This document shows positions 44,028 to 53,971 of a stretch of 61,942 nucleotides of DNA, one piece after another. The stretch is from Flavobacterium frigoris. Lineage in GTDB: Bacteria; Bacteroidota; Bacteroidia; Flavobacteriales; Flavobacteriaceae. A program made the translations under genes and the position numbers. The DNA is taken from assembly GCF_900111075.1 (NCBI RefSeq), contig NZ_FOFZ01000019.1:1-61942 (forward strand), in the 5' to 3' direction. Position 1 is the stretch's first letter, and each line of letters starts with the position of its first letter. The notes beneath the pieces are model-generated. The model did not search any database. It saw nothing but the letters and a program-made list of their open reading frames with translations, and was not told the DNA's origin.

Positions 44028-47000
44028 ATGCAATTTAAGCAAAAACTACTATTTTATAGTTTATTACTACTTCCTTATCTATCAAATGCACAGACTGCAG
44101 GTGACGTAACTATTGACTGGATTGAAAAAACGGCAGTTTCTTTTGGAACATATAAAATCAATATCCCGCACTTTACTGGCAACAATTACCATTATGACCC
44201 GTCCGAAAAAAAAATAACATACACCCAAGAACTAACAACGCCTGCTCTAAACGACCAAACCAGTATCCAAATTACCAATGTAACCTATGAATCAATCGCT
44301 CCGTCTCAACTTGGGGATTTAGCCATTAAAAACATACCAAAAAAAATAGAATCCTCACTAAGAAATACGCAATCAAGAGGCATCTCTCAATCGTTTCTCA
44401 GCTTGTCTCCTATAGTCAAAGATGAATTCGGTTATAAAAGAATAAAATCCTTTTCTTATAACATCATTAACTCAACCTCAAAGATATTAAAATCAAATAA
44501 AGCCACAACTTCTATTTCCAACTCCGTTTTAGCCATAGGAGATTGGTATCGTTTTTACATTGAAAAATCTGGCGTTTATAAAATATCCAAAAGTTTTTTA
44601 CAAGACTTAGGCATTAACTTGAATGCCATCGATCCTAAAAAAATAAAAATTTATGGAAATGGAGGGAAAATGCTCCCCCTGTCAAACAATATTTATTATC
44701 CTTCCGATTTAACCGAAAATGCAATACAAATTATTGGAGAAAACGACGGAAACTTTGACAACGAAGATTATATTTTATTCTACGCTGAAGGTCTTGATAC
44801 CTATAATATCGAAAGTCAGACCTATAATAATCTATACGATACTAAGTCGTTTTACTACATCAATACTTCAGGAGTAGACGGAAAAAGAATTACAGAACTG
44901 AGTGAGCCCAAGGGCAGCAGCACATTAAATTTAAATACTTTTGACGACCATCAGTTCCATGAAAAAGATTTAAAAAATATTGCAAACCTAGGCAGACAGT
45001 GGTTTGGAGAATCATTTAACATCAGCCAAGATCAAGAATTTGAATTTAATTTTCCAAACATAGACATCACAACACCTGTCAAAATAAAAGCGACAGCCGC
45101 TTCTGCAGCTTACACCTTAACTTCTTTTCAGATTACTTCTAACGGCCAAACTATTGGCTCCATATCCTTTCCTGCAATAAATACTAATTCAGACACTGAA
45201 TTTAATGTTGGCTCTCTACCTGGCAACACCTCCTTTAATGGATCCGAAACTGTAAAAATAAAATTAAGCTATAATAACAATGGCGTACCGGGTTCAAAGG
45301 GTTTTTTGGACAAAATCGAACTCATAGCCAAAAGAAAACTTCAAGGATATGGAAAACAATTTAACTTTCAATATGATGCTTCAATTGCTAACTTCGGCAT
45401 TGTAAATTACATTCTGTCTAGCGCAGAAAAAATTAGTCAGGTGTGGGATATTACAGACCTATATAATGTAAGCAAATTTGAGAACACAAATCAACCCACT
45501 TTTTCTTTCAAAGCAAATTTAGGCGAACTCCGAAAATATGTCGCAATCGATGCCTCAGATTATTACACACCATTAAAAGATAGCAAACCTAAAGTCGCTA
45601 ATCAAAACATTAAAGGTTCTATTTTCAAAAACAAACAAGCTCAATTTGAAGATATTGACTATGTAATTATCACTCCTAATTCTTTATACATTCAAGCTGA
45701 AAAATTAGCCAATTTCCACCGAATCTACTCCAAACTGAATGTCAAAGTAATTACGACCGAATCAATATACCCCGAATTTTCCTCTGGAAAGCAAGATATA
45801 GCAGCCATTAGAAACTGCATCAAATATATTTATGAAAATGCCTCTACCACGGAAAAAAGAATAAAGTACGTGAATTTGTTTGGGGACGCTTCCTATGATT
45901 ATAAAAACCGAATCGCAAACAACACTAACATTATACCTATATATCATGCCCTTAATAGCCAAACAACAGGAGAAGCTTCATTTGCATCCGATGATTTTTA
46001 CGGCTTGATGGATAGTACCGAAGGAAATATCATCTCTTTTTTTGGCGGTATTGATATTGCTGTTGGAAGAATGATTGTAAACAATCCGCAGCAGGCAGAA
46101 GAAATGGTAAACAAAGTCATTGAATACCATGATATAAAATCATTTGGAAGTTGGAGAAACAATTTCGTAATGATTAGCGATGATTCAGACATAACCTCTG
46201 ATTCCAATTTACAAAGTAGACAAAATAAATTAGCCGATATAATCACAACTCAAAAACCCTTTTTTAACATTAATAAAATCCTTTTGGATTCCTATGTTCA
46301 AGAAGCATCTGCAGGAGGTTTCCGATATCCAAAAGCAAGAACAGATCTATTTAATGCATTCGAAAAAGGCGCTTTGGTTTTCAATTATTTGGGACATGGA
46401 GGCGAAGACGGTTTATCATCTGAAAGAATTTGGGAAAAATCGGATGGACAAAATTTAAACAACCAATACAAATACCCCTTATTCATAACAATCACCTGCG
46501 AATTCTCCCGTTTTGACAATCCGTCGAGACCTACAGCCGGTGAATATACCTATTGGAATCCAAAAGGTGGTGCTATTGCTATGATCACAACAATTCGATC
46601 AATAGGTCAATTTAGCGCTGAAAATTTCAATGATGTATTATCTGAGAAGCTATTCTCATTTGGCTCAAGCCAATACACCTCAATCGCCGAGGCTCTACGG
46701 ATATCAAAAAACAGCAATCCAAATAGCGCCACAAATGTGGTTTTCTATTTAGGTGATCCCGCATTAATTCTAGCGATACCAAAGCCAAAAATAAAACTTA
46801 CAAAAGTAAATGACATTCCAGTGTCGCAAACTACAGATGAATTCAAATCATTGGCTCGCATGAAAGTGAGTGGTGAAATAACCGATGAAAATGATGTGCT
46901 TCTAGCTAATTATAATGGCACACTGTCCTCTACCATATTTGATAAAATTATTCCAAGGACAACATTAAATAATGACAATAATAGTCCCTCAATAAATTTT

Positions 47001-47867
47001 AACACCATTGGCGAAACTATTTTTAGAGGAAATGCTTCTATAACAAACGGTTTGTTTGAATTCAGTTTTGTAGTCCCTCGAGATATTCGAATTCCTGTAG
47101 CTAATGGAAAAATAAGTTTTTATGCTAAAAAGGAGCAGACATTAGAAAATGAAACCGGCTTTGATAGTACCATTCAAATAGGCGGAATTAATGAAAATGC
47201 GGCGCAAGACAATATTAGCCCAAAAGTGAAGTTATATATGAATGACGAAACATTTGTTTCTGGCGGAACAACAAATGCATCCCCGTTTCTACTTGCTTTT
47301 CTCGAAGATGAAAATGGAATCAATACAGCTAGCGGAATAGGACATGATATTGTAGCAATTTTAGACGGAAATATAAGCAATCCGTATGTTTTAAATGATT
47401 ATTATCAAACCAATCTTGACGATTATACTAAGGGAAGCCTTCGCTTTCCTCTTCGTAATTTAGCCATTGGCCTGCATACTATTACATTTAAGGCATGGGA
47501 CGTATATAACAATCCTATAACTATTGAAATCCAGTTCGTGGTTGTTGGCGACGAAACAATAACTTTAACACATGTACTAAATTATCCTAATCCATTTGTT
47601 AATTATACTGAATTTTGGTTTACACATAACAGGCCTTATGAACCTTTAATGGTGCAAATACAAGTTATGACAATAACAGGTAAAGTAGTTTGGACAAAAA
47701 ATCAAATCATTTCAACCGAAGGTTTTTTGTCAAAAGAGATTACATGGGATGGTAAAGATGATTTTGGAAATAAAATCGGAAAAGGAGTATATATCTACAA
47801 ACTAACCGTCAAATCTACCATGACCAATAAAAGAGCAGAAAAGTTTGAAAAACTTGTAATACTTTAA
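44028..47867 (+). CDS. porU: T9SS C-terminal signal peptidase PorU
   Basis: 1279 aa, with a signal peptide (MQFKQKLLFYSLLLLPYLSNAQ). It cleaves the C-terminal sorting domain from type A cargo and attaches the cargo to the surface. The gingipain-type C25 peptidase domain (about residues 530-920) shows its His790 in NYLGHGGEDG and Cys824 in ITITCEFSRF. The C-terminal part has a FlgD-like Ig region (ITGKVVWTKN then ITWDGKDDFGNKIGKGVYIYKL). porV starts 20 bp downstream in the same direction. The two cargo proteins encoded at 95 and 59105 are possible clients; only the first is type A. Confidence 0.96.
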   Translation: MQFKQKLLFYSLLLLPYLSNAQTAGDVTIDWIEKTAVSFGTYKINIPHFTGNNYHYDPSEKKITYTQELTTPALNDQTSIQITNVTYESIAPSQLGDLAIKNIPKKIESSLRNTQSRGISQSFLSLSPIVKDEFGYKRIKSFSYNIINSTSKILKSNKATTSISNSVLAIGDWYRFYIEKSGVYKISKSFLQDLGINLNAIDPKKIKIYGNGGKMLPLSNNIYYPSDLTENAIQIIGENDGNFDNEDYILFYAEGLDTYNIESQTYNNLYDTKSFYYINTSGVDGKRITELSEPKGSSTLNLNTFDDHQFHEKDLKNIANLGRQWFGESFNISQDQEFEFNFPNIDITTPVKIKATAASAAYTLTSFQITSNGQTIGSISFPAINTNSDTEFNVGSLPGNTSFNGSETVKIKLSYNNNGVPGSKGFLDKIELIAKRKLQGYGKQFNFQYDASIANFGIVNYILSSAEKISQVWDITDLYNVSKFENTNQPTFSFKANLGELRKYVAIDASDYYTPLKDSKPKVANQNIKGSIFKNKQAQFEDIDYVIITPNSLYIQAEKLANFHRIYSKLNVKVITTESIYPEFSSGKQDIAAIRNCIKYIYENASTTEKRIKYVNLFGDASYDYKNRIANNTNIIPIYHALNSQTTGEASFASDDFYGLMDSTEGNIISFFGGIDIAVGRMIVNNPQQAEEMVNKVIEYHDIKSFGSWRNNFVMISDDSDITSDSNLQSRQNKLADIITTQKPFFNINKILLDSYVQEASAGGFRYPKARTDLFNAFEKGALVFNYLGHGGEDGLSSERIWEKSDGQNLNNQYKYPLFITITCEFSRFDNPSRPTAGEYTYWNPKGGAIAMITTIRSIGQFSAENFNDVLSEKLFSFGSSQYTSIAEALRISKNSNPNSATNVVFYLGDPALILAIPKPKIKLTKVNDIPVSQTTDEFKSLARMKVSGEITDENDVLLANYNGTLSSTIFDKIIPRTTLNNDNNSPSINFNTIGETIFRGNASITNGLFEFSFVVPRDIRIPVANGKISFYAKKEQTLENETGFDSTIQIGGINENAAQDNISPKVKLYMNDETFVSGGTTNASPFLLAFLEDENGINTASGIGHDIVAILDGNISNPYVLNDYYQTNLDDYTKGSLRFPLRNLAIGLHTITFKAWDVYNNPITIEIQFVVVGDETITLTHVLNYPNPFVNYTEFWFTHNRPYEPLMVQIQVMTITGKVVWTKNQIISTEGFLSKEITWDGKDDFGNKIGKGVYIYKLTVKSTMTNKRAEKFEKLVIL

Positions 47868-47883
47868 TAAAATACTATATTTG
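47852..47883 (+). promoter_or_regulatory. Promoter of porV at the end of porU
   Basis: ACTTG (47852-47856), a 19-bp gap and TATATTTG (47876-47883), the same layout as the tRNA-Val promoter. The -33 element lies inside the porU coding end. Transcription would start close to 47890, so the ATG at 47906 is preferred over the one at 47888. Confidence 0.65.
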
Positions 47884-47905
47884 TTCAATGAATTTTAATG
47901 AAAAA

Positions 47906-49069
47906 ATGAAAAAATTAATACTTTTCACAAGCTGCATACTCGTTTTTTCTTATGCAAACGCTCAAGATAGGGTAATTACCACTGCTGTTCCCTTTCTATT
48001 AGTCTCGGCCGATGCGAGAGCCGCAGGTATGGCAGATATAGGAGTCGCAACTTCGGCAGATGCTTTTTCGCAACAATGGAATCCAGCAAAGTATGCCTTT
48101 GCAACTGACAAACAAGGAGTTTCCGTAAGTTTTACTCCCTATCTTACAGATCTAGCAAATGACATCTCTTTAGGTCAATTAACATATTACAATAAAATAA
48201 GTGATCGAAATGCTTTTGCAGCAAGTATTCGCTATTTTGGTTTTGGTGAAATCGAATTACGTGACAATCCAAATGACCCTGCGAGAATAGTTTCTCCAAA
48301 CGAATTTGCTATTGACGGTTCTTATTCCTTGAAATTAAGCGAAAAATTCTCAATGGCAGTTGCCGGAAGATATATTCGTTCAAATTTAAAAGTGGCTACC
48401 GATAACGCAGATGCCTCAGCAGCGAGTTCATTTGCAATCGATGTGGCAGGATTTTATCAATCAGAAGAAATAGCATACAGTGAGTTTAATGGAAGATGGA
48501 GAGCTGGATTTAACATTCAGAATTTAGGCCCAAAAATTAGTTATGACAACGACAATATAAGCACTAATTTTTTGCCGGCAAATTTAAAACTCGGAACGGG
48601 ATTTGACTTTATTTTGGACGACTACAATAAAGTAGCAGTCAATGTTGAATTCAATAAACTATTAGTTCCTACTCCTCAAAACCCAGATTTAAATGGGGAC
48701 GGTACGATTACTCCTGAAGAAAGAGCGCAAAACACAGATAATTATCGTTCTATTGGCTGGGTTTCCGGTGTGTTTAAATCATTTGGAGATGCGCCAGACG
48801 GTCTTAGCGAAGAAACCAAAGAAGTGACTTATGCTGTAGGAGCTGAATATTCATATCAGGACTCTTTTGCTATGCGTTTAGGTTACTTCCATGAAAGTCC
48901 CCTAAAAGGTGCTAGAAAATATTTCTCTATGGGAGCAGGCTTTAAATACAATGTCGTTAAAGTAGATGTCTCTTACCTGTTTTCAGCTTCAAAAGTTAAA
49001 AATCCTTTAGAAAATACATTACGTTTCTCTCTAACTTTTAATTTTGGAGATAAATACGATGAATATTAG
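47906..49069 (+). CDS. porV: T9SS outer-membrane shuttle protein PorV
   Basis: 387 aa from the ATG at 47906 (a further ATG at 47888 would add six residues). The signal peptide MKKLILFTSCILVFSYANA precedes a FadL-like 14-strand outer-membrane beta-barrel: VPFLLVSADARAAGMADIGVATSADAFSQQWNPAKYAF is the canonical N-terminal segment, and NPLENTLRFSLTFNFGDKY the last strands. PorV escorts cargo from the translocon to PorU. porU and porV are adjacent here with a private promoter before porV, which would allow extra PorV. Confidence 0.95.
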   Translation: MKKLILFTSCILVFSYANAQDRVITTAVPFLLVSADARAAGMADIGVATSADAFSQQWNPAKYAFATDKQGVSVSFTPYLTDLANDISLGQLTYYNKISDRNAFAASIRYFGFGEIELRDNPNDPARIVSPNEFAIDGSYSLKLSEKFSMAVAGRYIRSNLKVATDNADASAASSFAIDVAGFYQSEEIAYSEFNGRWRAGFNIQNLGPKISYDNDNISTNFLPANLKLGTGFDFILDDYNKVAVNVEFNKLLVPTPQNPDLNGDGTITPEERAQNTDNYRSIGWVSGVFKSFGDAPDGLSEETKEVTYAVGAEYSYQDSFAMRLGYFHESPLKGARKYFSMGAGFKYNVVKVDVSYLFSASKVKNPLENTLRFSLTFNFGDKYDEY

Positions 49070-49092
49070 CTATATATAAAATCTAAATTAAC

Positions 49093-49130
49093 AATCCAAA
49101 CTTCAAAACCATGAAATTTGGATTTTTTTT
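49093..49130 (+). terminator. Terminator after porV
   Basis: AATCCAAACTTC (49093-49104) pairs with GAAATTTGGATT (49113-49124) with one mismatch, followed by eight T residues. Confidence 0.8.
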
Positions 49131-49142
49131 CCTCAAAAAACA

Positions 49143-49625
49143 ATGAAAAAAATTACTATTACCAGCCAATTTTCGGCTTATAACTCACTTCAAGAATTAC
49201 CAAGTGACATCCAGAATTTAATGGAACAAGCGGTGGGCGTTAGAAAAAATGCCTATGCGCCCTATTCAAAATTTCGCGTCGGTGCCGCGCTATTATTAGA
49301 CAATGGACAAACTGTTTTAGGTTCAAACCAAGAGAATGCAGCCTACCCGTCAGGCCTATGCGCTGAACGTGTTGCTATTTTTCATGCAGGAGCCATTTAT
49401 CCTGAAGCAAAAATTTTAAAAATGGCGATTACCGCAGCTTCAGATTCAAATAAAACAATAGCCCCAATACCTCCTTGTGGTGCTTGCAGGCAATCAATAG
49501 CAGAGTATGAAATTCGGCAAGAAAATCCAATAGAAATTTATTTTATGGGAGAAACAGGTGATATCTACAAATCAGACTCGCTAAAAAACTTGCTACCTTT
49601 TATGTTCGACAAAAAATTCTTGTAA
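49143..49625 (+). CDS. cdd: Cytidine deaminase
   Basis: 160 aa. The zinc-site signature is intact: C73-A-E75 in GLCAERVAIF and C112-x-x-C115 in PPCGACRQSI. The N-terminal VRKNAYAPYSKFRVGAALL is typical. It deaminates cytidine and deoxycytidine to uridine for pyrimidine salvage. It starts after the porV terminator, so it is probably a separate transcription unit. The next gene, pdhA, has its own promoter. Confidence 0.94.
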   Translation: MKKITITSQFSAYNSLQELPSDIQNLMEQAVGVRKNAYAPYSKFRVGAALLLDNGQTVLGSNQENAAYPSGLCAERVAIFHAGAIYPEAKILKMAITAASDSNKTIAPIPPCGACRQSIAEYEIRQENPIEIYFMGETGDIYKSDSLKNLLPFMFDKKFL

Positions 49626-49673
49626 AAAAAACAAAAAGAAGCCTTTTAATTTTACTCCTTAGATGGAATGTCT

Positions 49674-49681
49674 TATTTTTG
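49674..49681 (+). promoter_or_regulatory. -7 promoter box of pdhA
   Basis: TATTTTTG matches TAnnTTTG and gives a leader of about 80 nt. The leader can form a weak hairpin (CGCAAA at 49687-49692 with TTTGCG at 49711-49716). Confidence 0.5.
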
Positions 49682-49769
49682 CGATTCGCAAATTCGTGTG
49701 AGGAGACTATTTTGCGTTATAGGTACTAGTTGATAACACAATAAAAACTTTAGCAAAAGAACAATTGAG

Positions 49770-50768
49770 ATGAAAGAAGTTACAAAAGAGGTTTATTTAA
49801 AGTGGTATGAAGATATGCTCCTTTGGAGAAAGTTTGAAGACAAACTCGCAGCATTATACATACAACAAAAAGTCAGAGGATTTTTGCATCTATACAACGG
49901 TCAAGAAGCCGTACTTGCTGGTGCATTGCACGCAATGGACTTGACAAAAGATAAAATGATTACTGCATACAGAAATCACGTTCAACCAATCGGAATGGGT
50001 GTAGACCCAAGACGTGTAATGGCTGAACTTTTAGGAAAAGTTACTGGAACATCTAAAGGAATGGGTGGCTCTATGCACATTTTTTCAAAAGAACACCGTT
50101 TTTATGGTGGACACGGAATTGTAGGTGGACAAATTCCTGTAGGAGCAGGATTAGCTTTTGCAGATAAATATTTTGAAACAGGCGGAGTAACCATGACCTA
50201 TTTTGGTGATGGAGCTGCTCGACAAGGGTCACTTCACGAAGCTTTTAACATGGCCATGTTGTGGAAATTACCAGTTGTTTTTATCGTTGAAAATAACGGT
50301 TATGCAATGGGAACTTCTGTAGAAAGAACAGCCAACCACACGGATATATGGAAACTAGGCTTAGGCTACGAGATGCCTTGCGGTCCTGTTGACGGAATGA
50401 ATCCTGTAAAAGTAGCGGAAGCAATGACAGAAGCTATCGATCGAGCAAGACGTGGAGATGGACCAACATTTCTAGAAATGAAAACATATCGTTACAGAGG
50501 ACACTCAATGTCTGACGCTCAACTATACCGTTCTAAAGACGAAGTAGAAGAGTATAAAAAAATTGATCCAATTACCCAAGTTTTAGACTTAATAAAAGAT
50601 CAAAATTATGCTACAGAAGAAGAAATTGCAGCAATTGATCAAAGGGTAAAAGATTTAGTTCAAGAGTGTGTTGATTTTGCTGAAGAATCTGATTACCCAC
50701 CAGTGCAACAACTTTACGATGTAGTATACGAACAAGAAAATTATCCATTCATACCTCATAAACTATAA
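49770..50768 (+). CDS. pdhA: Pyruvate dehydrogenase E1 component, alpha subunit
   Basis: 332 aa. The thiamine-pyrophosphate motif is in MTYFGDGAARQGSLHEAFNMAMLWKLPVVFIVENNGYAMG (GDG plus the N-x-x-x-A pattern). Other segments: GGHGIVGGQIPVGAGLAFADKY, the phosphorylation-loop-like YRYRGHSMSDAQLYRSKDE. It is the alpha half of heterotetrameric E1, which decarboxylates pyruvate. The beta subunit gene (pdhB) is not here. pdhC follows after 7 bp, so the two are co-transcribed. Confidence 0.96.
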   Translation: MKEVTKEVYLKWYEDMLLWRKFEDKLAALYIQQKVRGFLHLYNGQEAVLAGALHAMDLTKDKMITAYRNHVQPIGMGVDPRRVMAELLGKVTGTSKGMGGSMHIFSKEHRFYGGHGIVGGQIPVGAGLAFADKYFETGGVTMTYFGDGAARQGSLHEAFNMAMLWKLPVVFIVENNGYAMGTSVERTANHTDIWKLGLGYEMPCGPVDGMNPVKVAEAMTEAIDRARRGDGPTFLEMKTYRYRGHSMSDAQLYRSKDEVEEYKKIDPITQVLDLIKDQNYATEEEIAAIDQRVKDLVQECVDFAEESDYPPVQQLYDVVYEQENYPFIPHKL

Positions 50769-50775
50769 ATCAATT

Positions 50776-52428
50776 ATGGCAACAATTATTACAATGCCTC
50801 GTTTGAGCGATACTATGACGGAAGGAACGGTAGCGACTTGGCTTAAAAAAGTAGGAGATAAAATTAGTGAAGGAGATATCCTAGCTGAAATTGAAACCGA
50901 CAAAGCAACAATGGAATTTGAATCCTTTAATGAAGGTACTCTATTATATATAGGAATCCCAGCAGGAGAATCAGCACCCGTAGATTCTTTACTTGCTATT
51001 ATAGGAAAAGAAGGTGAAGATGTCGCTGCTTTAATAGCAGAACAATCAGCCCCTAACACAGAAGTAGTTAAAACTGAAAATGATTCAGCTCCCACTGAAA
51101 CTATAAAGGAAGAAAAAGATACCCCCCCAGTAACAGCCTCTTTACCAAAAGGAGTTGTTGTTGTTACCATGCCACGTTTAAGCGATACCATGACCGAAGG
51201 TACTGTAGCTACTTGGTTAAAAAAGGTGGGCGACAAAGTTAGTGAAGGTGATATCCTTGCTGAAATCGAGACCGATAAAGCAACTATGGAATTTGAATCT
51301 TTCAATGAAGGTACTTTATTATATATAGGTATTCAAGAAGGAAACGCAGCTCCTGTAGACAGTTTACTGGCTATTATAGGCCCTGAAGGAACAGACATAA
51401 CCGGTATTGCTGAAAACTACAGTAATGAAGGTCAGGCTAAATCTACAGAACCAACTGAAGAAACTAAATCGGCACCAGCTGATGCGGTAACAACAGTTAC
51501 TCAAGAAGCTTCAACTGATGGACAACGAATTTTAGCATCGCCATTAGCAAAGAAAATTGCAAGTGACAAAGGAATTCAATTAAATCAAGTGAAAGGTTCA
51601 GGTGAAAACGGACGTATCGTGAAAAGTGATATTGAAAATTTCACTCCAGCTGCACCAACTAGCACAGTAACTGCTGAAACTTCTGTGACTGCAAAAGCAC
51701 CAACTACCGTTGCCGCTGCGCCAAAAGTATTTGTTCCTGCGGGAGAAGTATTTACAGAAGAGATTAAGAATTCGCAAATGCGAAAAATCATAGCCAAGCG
51801 ATTGGCAGAGTCTTTATTTACAGCGCCTCATTACAACTTAACTATCGAAGTTACAATGGATGATGCAATGAAATCTAGAGCTATAATCAATAGTATTCCT
51901 GATACAAAAGTTTCTTTTAATGACATGGTCATCAAAGCATGTGCTATGGCATTAAAAAAACATCCAAAGGTGAACTCTCAGTGGAAAGAAGAAGCAATTA
52001 CAATCAACCATCATGTTAATATTGGTGTTGCTGTAGCTGTAGAAGATGGATTAGTTGTTCCTGTATTGAAATTTACAGATGCAATGAGTTTATCTCAAAT
52101 TGGCGGAAGCGTAAGAGATCTTGCCGGAAGAGCCAAAAACAAAAAACTACTACCAACCGAAATGGAAGGAAGTACTTTTACTGTTTCTAACTTAGGAATG
52201 TTTGGTATTGTAGAATTCAATTCTATCATCAACCAACCTAATTCTGCTATCCTATCAGTAGGAGCTATTGTAGAGAAACCAGTGGTTAAAAATGGCCAAA
52301 TCGTCGTAGGAAACACCATGATGTTATCTCTAGCTTGTGACCACCGTACTATCGATGGAGCAACTGGAGCACAGTTCTTACAAACATTAAAACAATACAT
52401 AGAAAACCCAGTTACGATGCTTGCCTAA
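50776..52428 (+). CDS. pdhC: Pyruvate dehydrogenase complex E2 (dihydrolipoamide acetyltransferase)
   Basis: 550 aa with two lipoyl domains (residues 4-77 and 129-202), each with the lipoylated lysine in ETDKATM (K43 and K168). A Pro/Ala/Thr-rich linker, the peripheral subunit-binding domain (LASPLAKKIASDKGIQLNQVKGSGENGRIVKSDIENF, about 252-288), a second linker and the catalytic domain (about 325-550) follow, with SFNDMVIKACAMAL, the DHRTIDGATGAQF active site His and Asp, and TFTVSNLGMFGI. It carries acetyl groups to CoA. It follows pdhA by 7 bp. Confidence 0.96.
   Translation: MATIITMPRLSDTMTEGTVATWLKKVGDKISEGDILAEIETDKATMEFESFNEGTLLYIGIPAGESAPVDSLLAIIGKEGEDVAALIAEQSAPNTEVVKTENDSAPTETIKEEKDTPPVTASLPKGVVVVTMPRLSDTMTEGTVATWLKKVGDKVSEGDILAEIETDKATMEFESFNEGTLLYIGIQEGNAAPVDSLLAIIGPEGTDITGIAENYSNEGQAKSTEPTEETKSAPADAVTTVTQEASTDGQRILASPLAKKIASDKGIQLNQVKGSGENGRIVKSDIENFTPAAPTSTVTAETSVTAKAPTTVAAAPKVFVPAGEVFTEEIKNSQMRKIIAKRLAESLFTAPHYNLTIEVTMDDAMKSRAIINSIPDTKVSFNDMVIKACAMALKKHPKVNSQWKEEAITINHHVNIGVAVAVEDGLVVPVLKFTDAMSLSQIGGSVRDLAGRAKNKKLLPTEMEGSTFTVSNLGMFGIVEFNSIINQPNSAILSVGAIVEKPVVKNGQIVVGNTMMLSLACDHRTIDGATGAQFLQTLKQYIENPVTMLA
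50794..51381 (+). repeat. Two tandem lipoyl-domain coding repeats
   Basis: The blocks 50794-51006 and 51169-51381 encode lipoyl domains with almost the same protein, 125 residues apart. The DNA differs mainly at silent sites, so the duplication is old and kept by selection. Confidence 0.85.
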
Positions 52429-52858
52429 TTACTGATTTTATATAAAACCAAAACCCGTCTAGTTTAGCACTTGACGGGTTTTTTGTTTTTATAACACCAA
52501 AGTAAAACCCATGACCGATCACATTAAACACCCAAAACAGCAGCTTAATTAACTGAAAATATGTTAGTTATAATAATAAAAGTAGGATTAAATCATTTTT
52601 TATGTAAATTTGAATTTAAATAGGAATAAGAAAAACTACAAAAAAATACAACCAAAAATAGGCTATTAAAATATCCTTTTCTTTACGAAACGGTTCTTTT
52701 CAAGAATTCTCTTTTGTGCTTTTTTGTAAAACTATAAATGCTGAAGATTGCGAGTCCTCTTACATTCATCACACTGCCGCTACTGATTGAATGTAAAACA
52801 ATCTACAATCCATGTTGTTGATTTTAATGCATATTAACTATACTCAATTACAAAACTT
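52429..52858. other. 430-bp spacer
   Basis: It holds the terminator of pdhC, then AT-rich DNA with no open frame. Near its right end TTACATTCA (52760-52768) faces TGAATGTAA (52788-52796), a small inverted repeat ahead of the membrane-protein gene that could be an operator or just a hairpin. Confidence 0.5.
52450..52484 (+). terminator. Terminator after pdhC
   Basis: AAAACCCGTC (52450-52459) pairs with GACGGGTTTT (52473-52482), with a 13-nt loop and T residues after it. Confidence 0.85.
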
Positions 52859-53743
52859 ATGAAAAAGTTATTTGACAAGTTTTTATCCGAAACGTTCAGG
52901 GAACAAACAGAACGTATAATAATAGGCATTGCGATAATCAGCTATTTAATACATCTACTGATTATTTTTCTAGTAAACCAAGACATTATTCACATTGCTA
53001 GCAAACTGACAAAAAATCCCATCTCTGCCGTTTATACACCATTTTCGTTCATTCTAGTTTATGAAGTGTTTTTACTTGTTTTTTACCTACCAAGTTCCAC
53101 CTCAAAATACATAGGGAAGCAGTATGAAATCATAACACTGATTGTAATACGAAGAATCTTCAAAGATATTGGTCACATCGAAGTGTCCACAGGATGGTTT
53201 AAGCTCGAAAATGACTTGCAGTTCCTTTATGACGTTATTACCACAATACTTTTGTTTTTTTTAATTCAACTATTTTATAAAAAAATAAAAAAACAAGAAA
53301 GCGATGACACTACAAGAACGGCTAAAGAGAAAATCCGAATGGAAAAATTCATCAAATTAAAAAAAACCATAGCAACTACTCTTATTCCCGTATTGATTAT
53401 TATGGCTTTGTACTCGTTTAGTAACTGGTTGATCGCTTCAATGGAACAGAACGTCGCTCCAGTAAACTCCTTTAAAAACATCAATAATATATTCTTTGAT
53501 AATTTTTTCATGTTATTAATCATGATTGATGTACTACTACTGTTATTCTCATTCTTTCACTCTGACAAGTTTCACCAAATCATAAGAAATTCGGGATTTG
53601 TAATTTCTACTATGTTAATAAAATTATCCTTTTCGATGGAAGGACTAGTAAATAACGTATTAATCGTTGGCGCCGTACTTTTTGGGTTACTCATCCTCAT
53701 CATACATAACTCCTATAAAAACAGCGCCGTTCCGGATCATTAA
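52859..53743 (+). CDS. Integral membrane protein, unknown
   Basis: 294 aa with about seven hydrophobic helices: IIIGIAIISYLIHLLIIFLV, FSFILVYEVFLLVFYLP, LYDVITTILLFFLIQLFY, TIATTLIPVLIIMALYSF, FMLLIMIDVLLLLFSFF, and two at the C-terminus. The charged loops include KKIKKQESDDTTRTAKEKIRMEK between helices. I do not recognise a family; no channel or transporter motif stands out. It is a single-gene unit with no clear partner, flanked by a terminator on the left and a convergent glycosyltransferase gene on the right. Confidence 0.65.
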   Translation: MKKLFDKFLSETFREQTERIIIGIAIISYLIHLLIIFLVNQDIIHIASKLTKNPISAVYTPFSFILVYEVFLLVFYLPSSTSKYIGKQYEIITLIVIRRIFKDIGHIEVSTGWFKLENDLQFLYDVITTILLFFLIQLFYKKIKKQESDDTTRTAKEKIRMEKFIKLKKTIATTLIPVLIIMALYSFSNWLIASMEQNVAPVNSFKNINNIFFDNFFMLLIMIDVLLLLFSFFHSDKFHQIIRNSGFVISTMLIKLSFSMEGLVNNVLIVGAVLFGLLILIIHNSYKNSAVPDH

Positions 53744-53971
53744 TACTCACTAAACTTATTAACCTTTAGTAACTAATACAGGTCAATAGTTATAGACGCA
53801 ATTGCAAGGAAGTACTACTGACTGGGACTCATCGACTCCTAGGCTCTGCGACAAACAAAATTATTACAACAATCAATCAAAATTTGCTTATCTAAGTGAA
53901 GGAGTTATTCGAAGAATACAAATCGTTAAAACGGGCTATTATTTGCACTAATCGTGGTGGCAAATTTATAA

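Noticed and set aside
50763..51305. Minus-strand 180-aa open frame
   Set aside because: A mirror of the two lipoyl-domain repeats of pdhC; the internal duplication in it simply reflects the coding strand.
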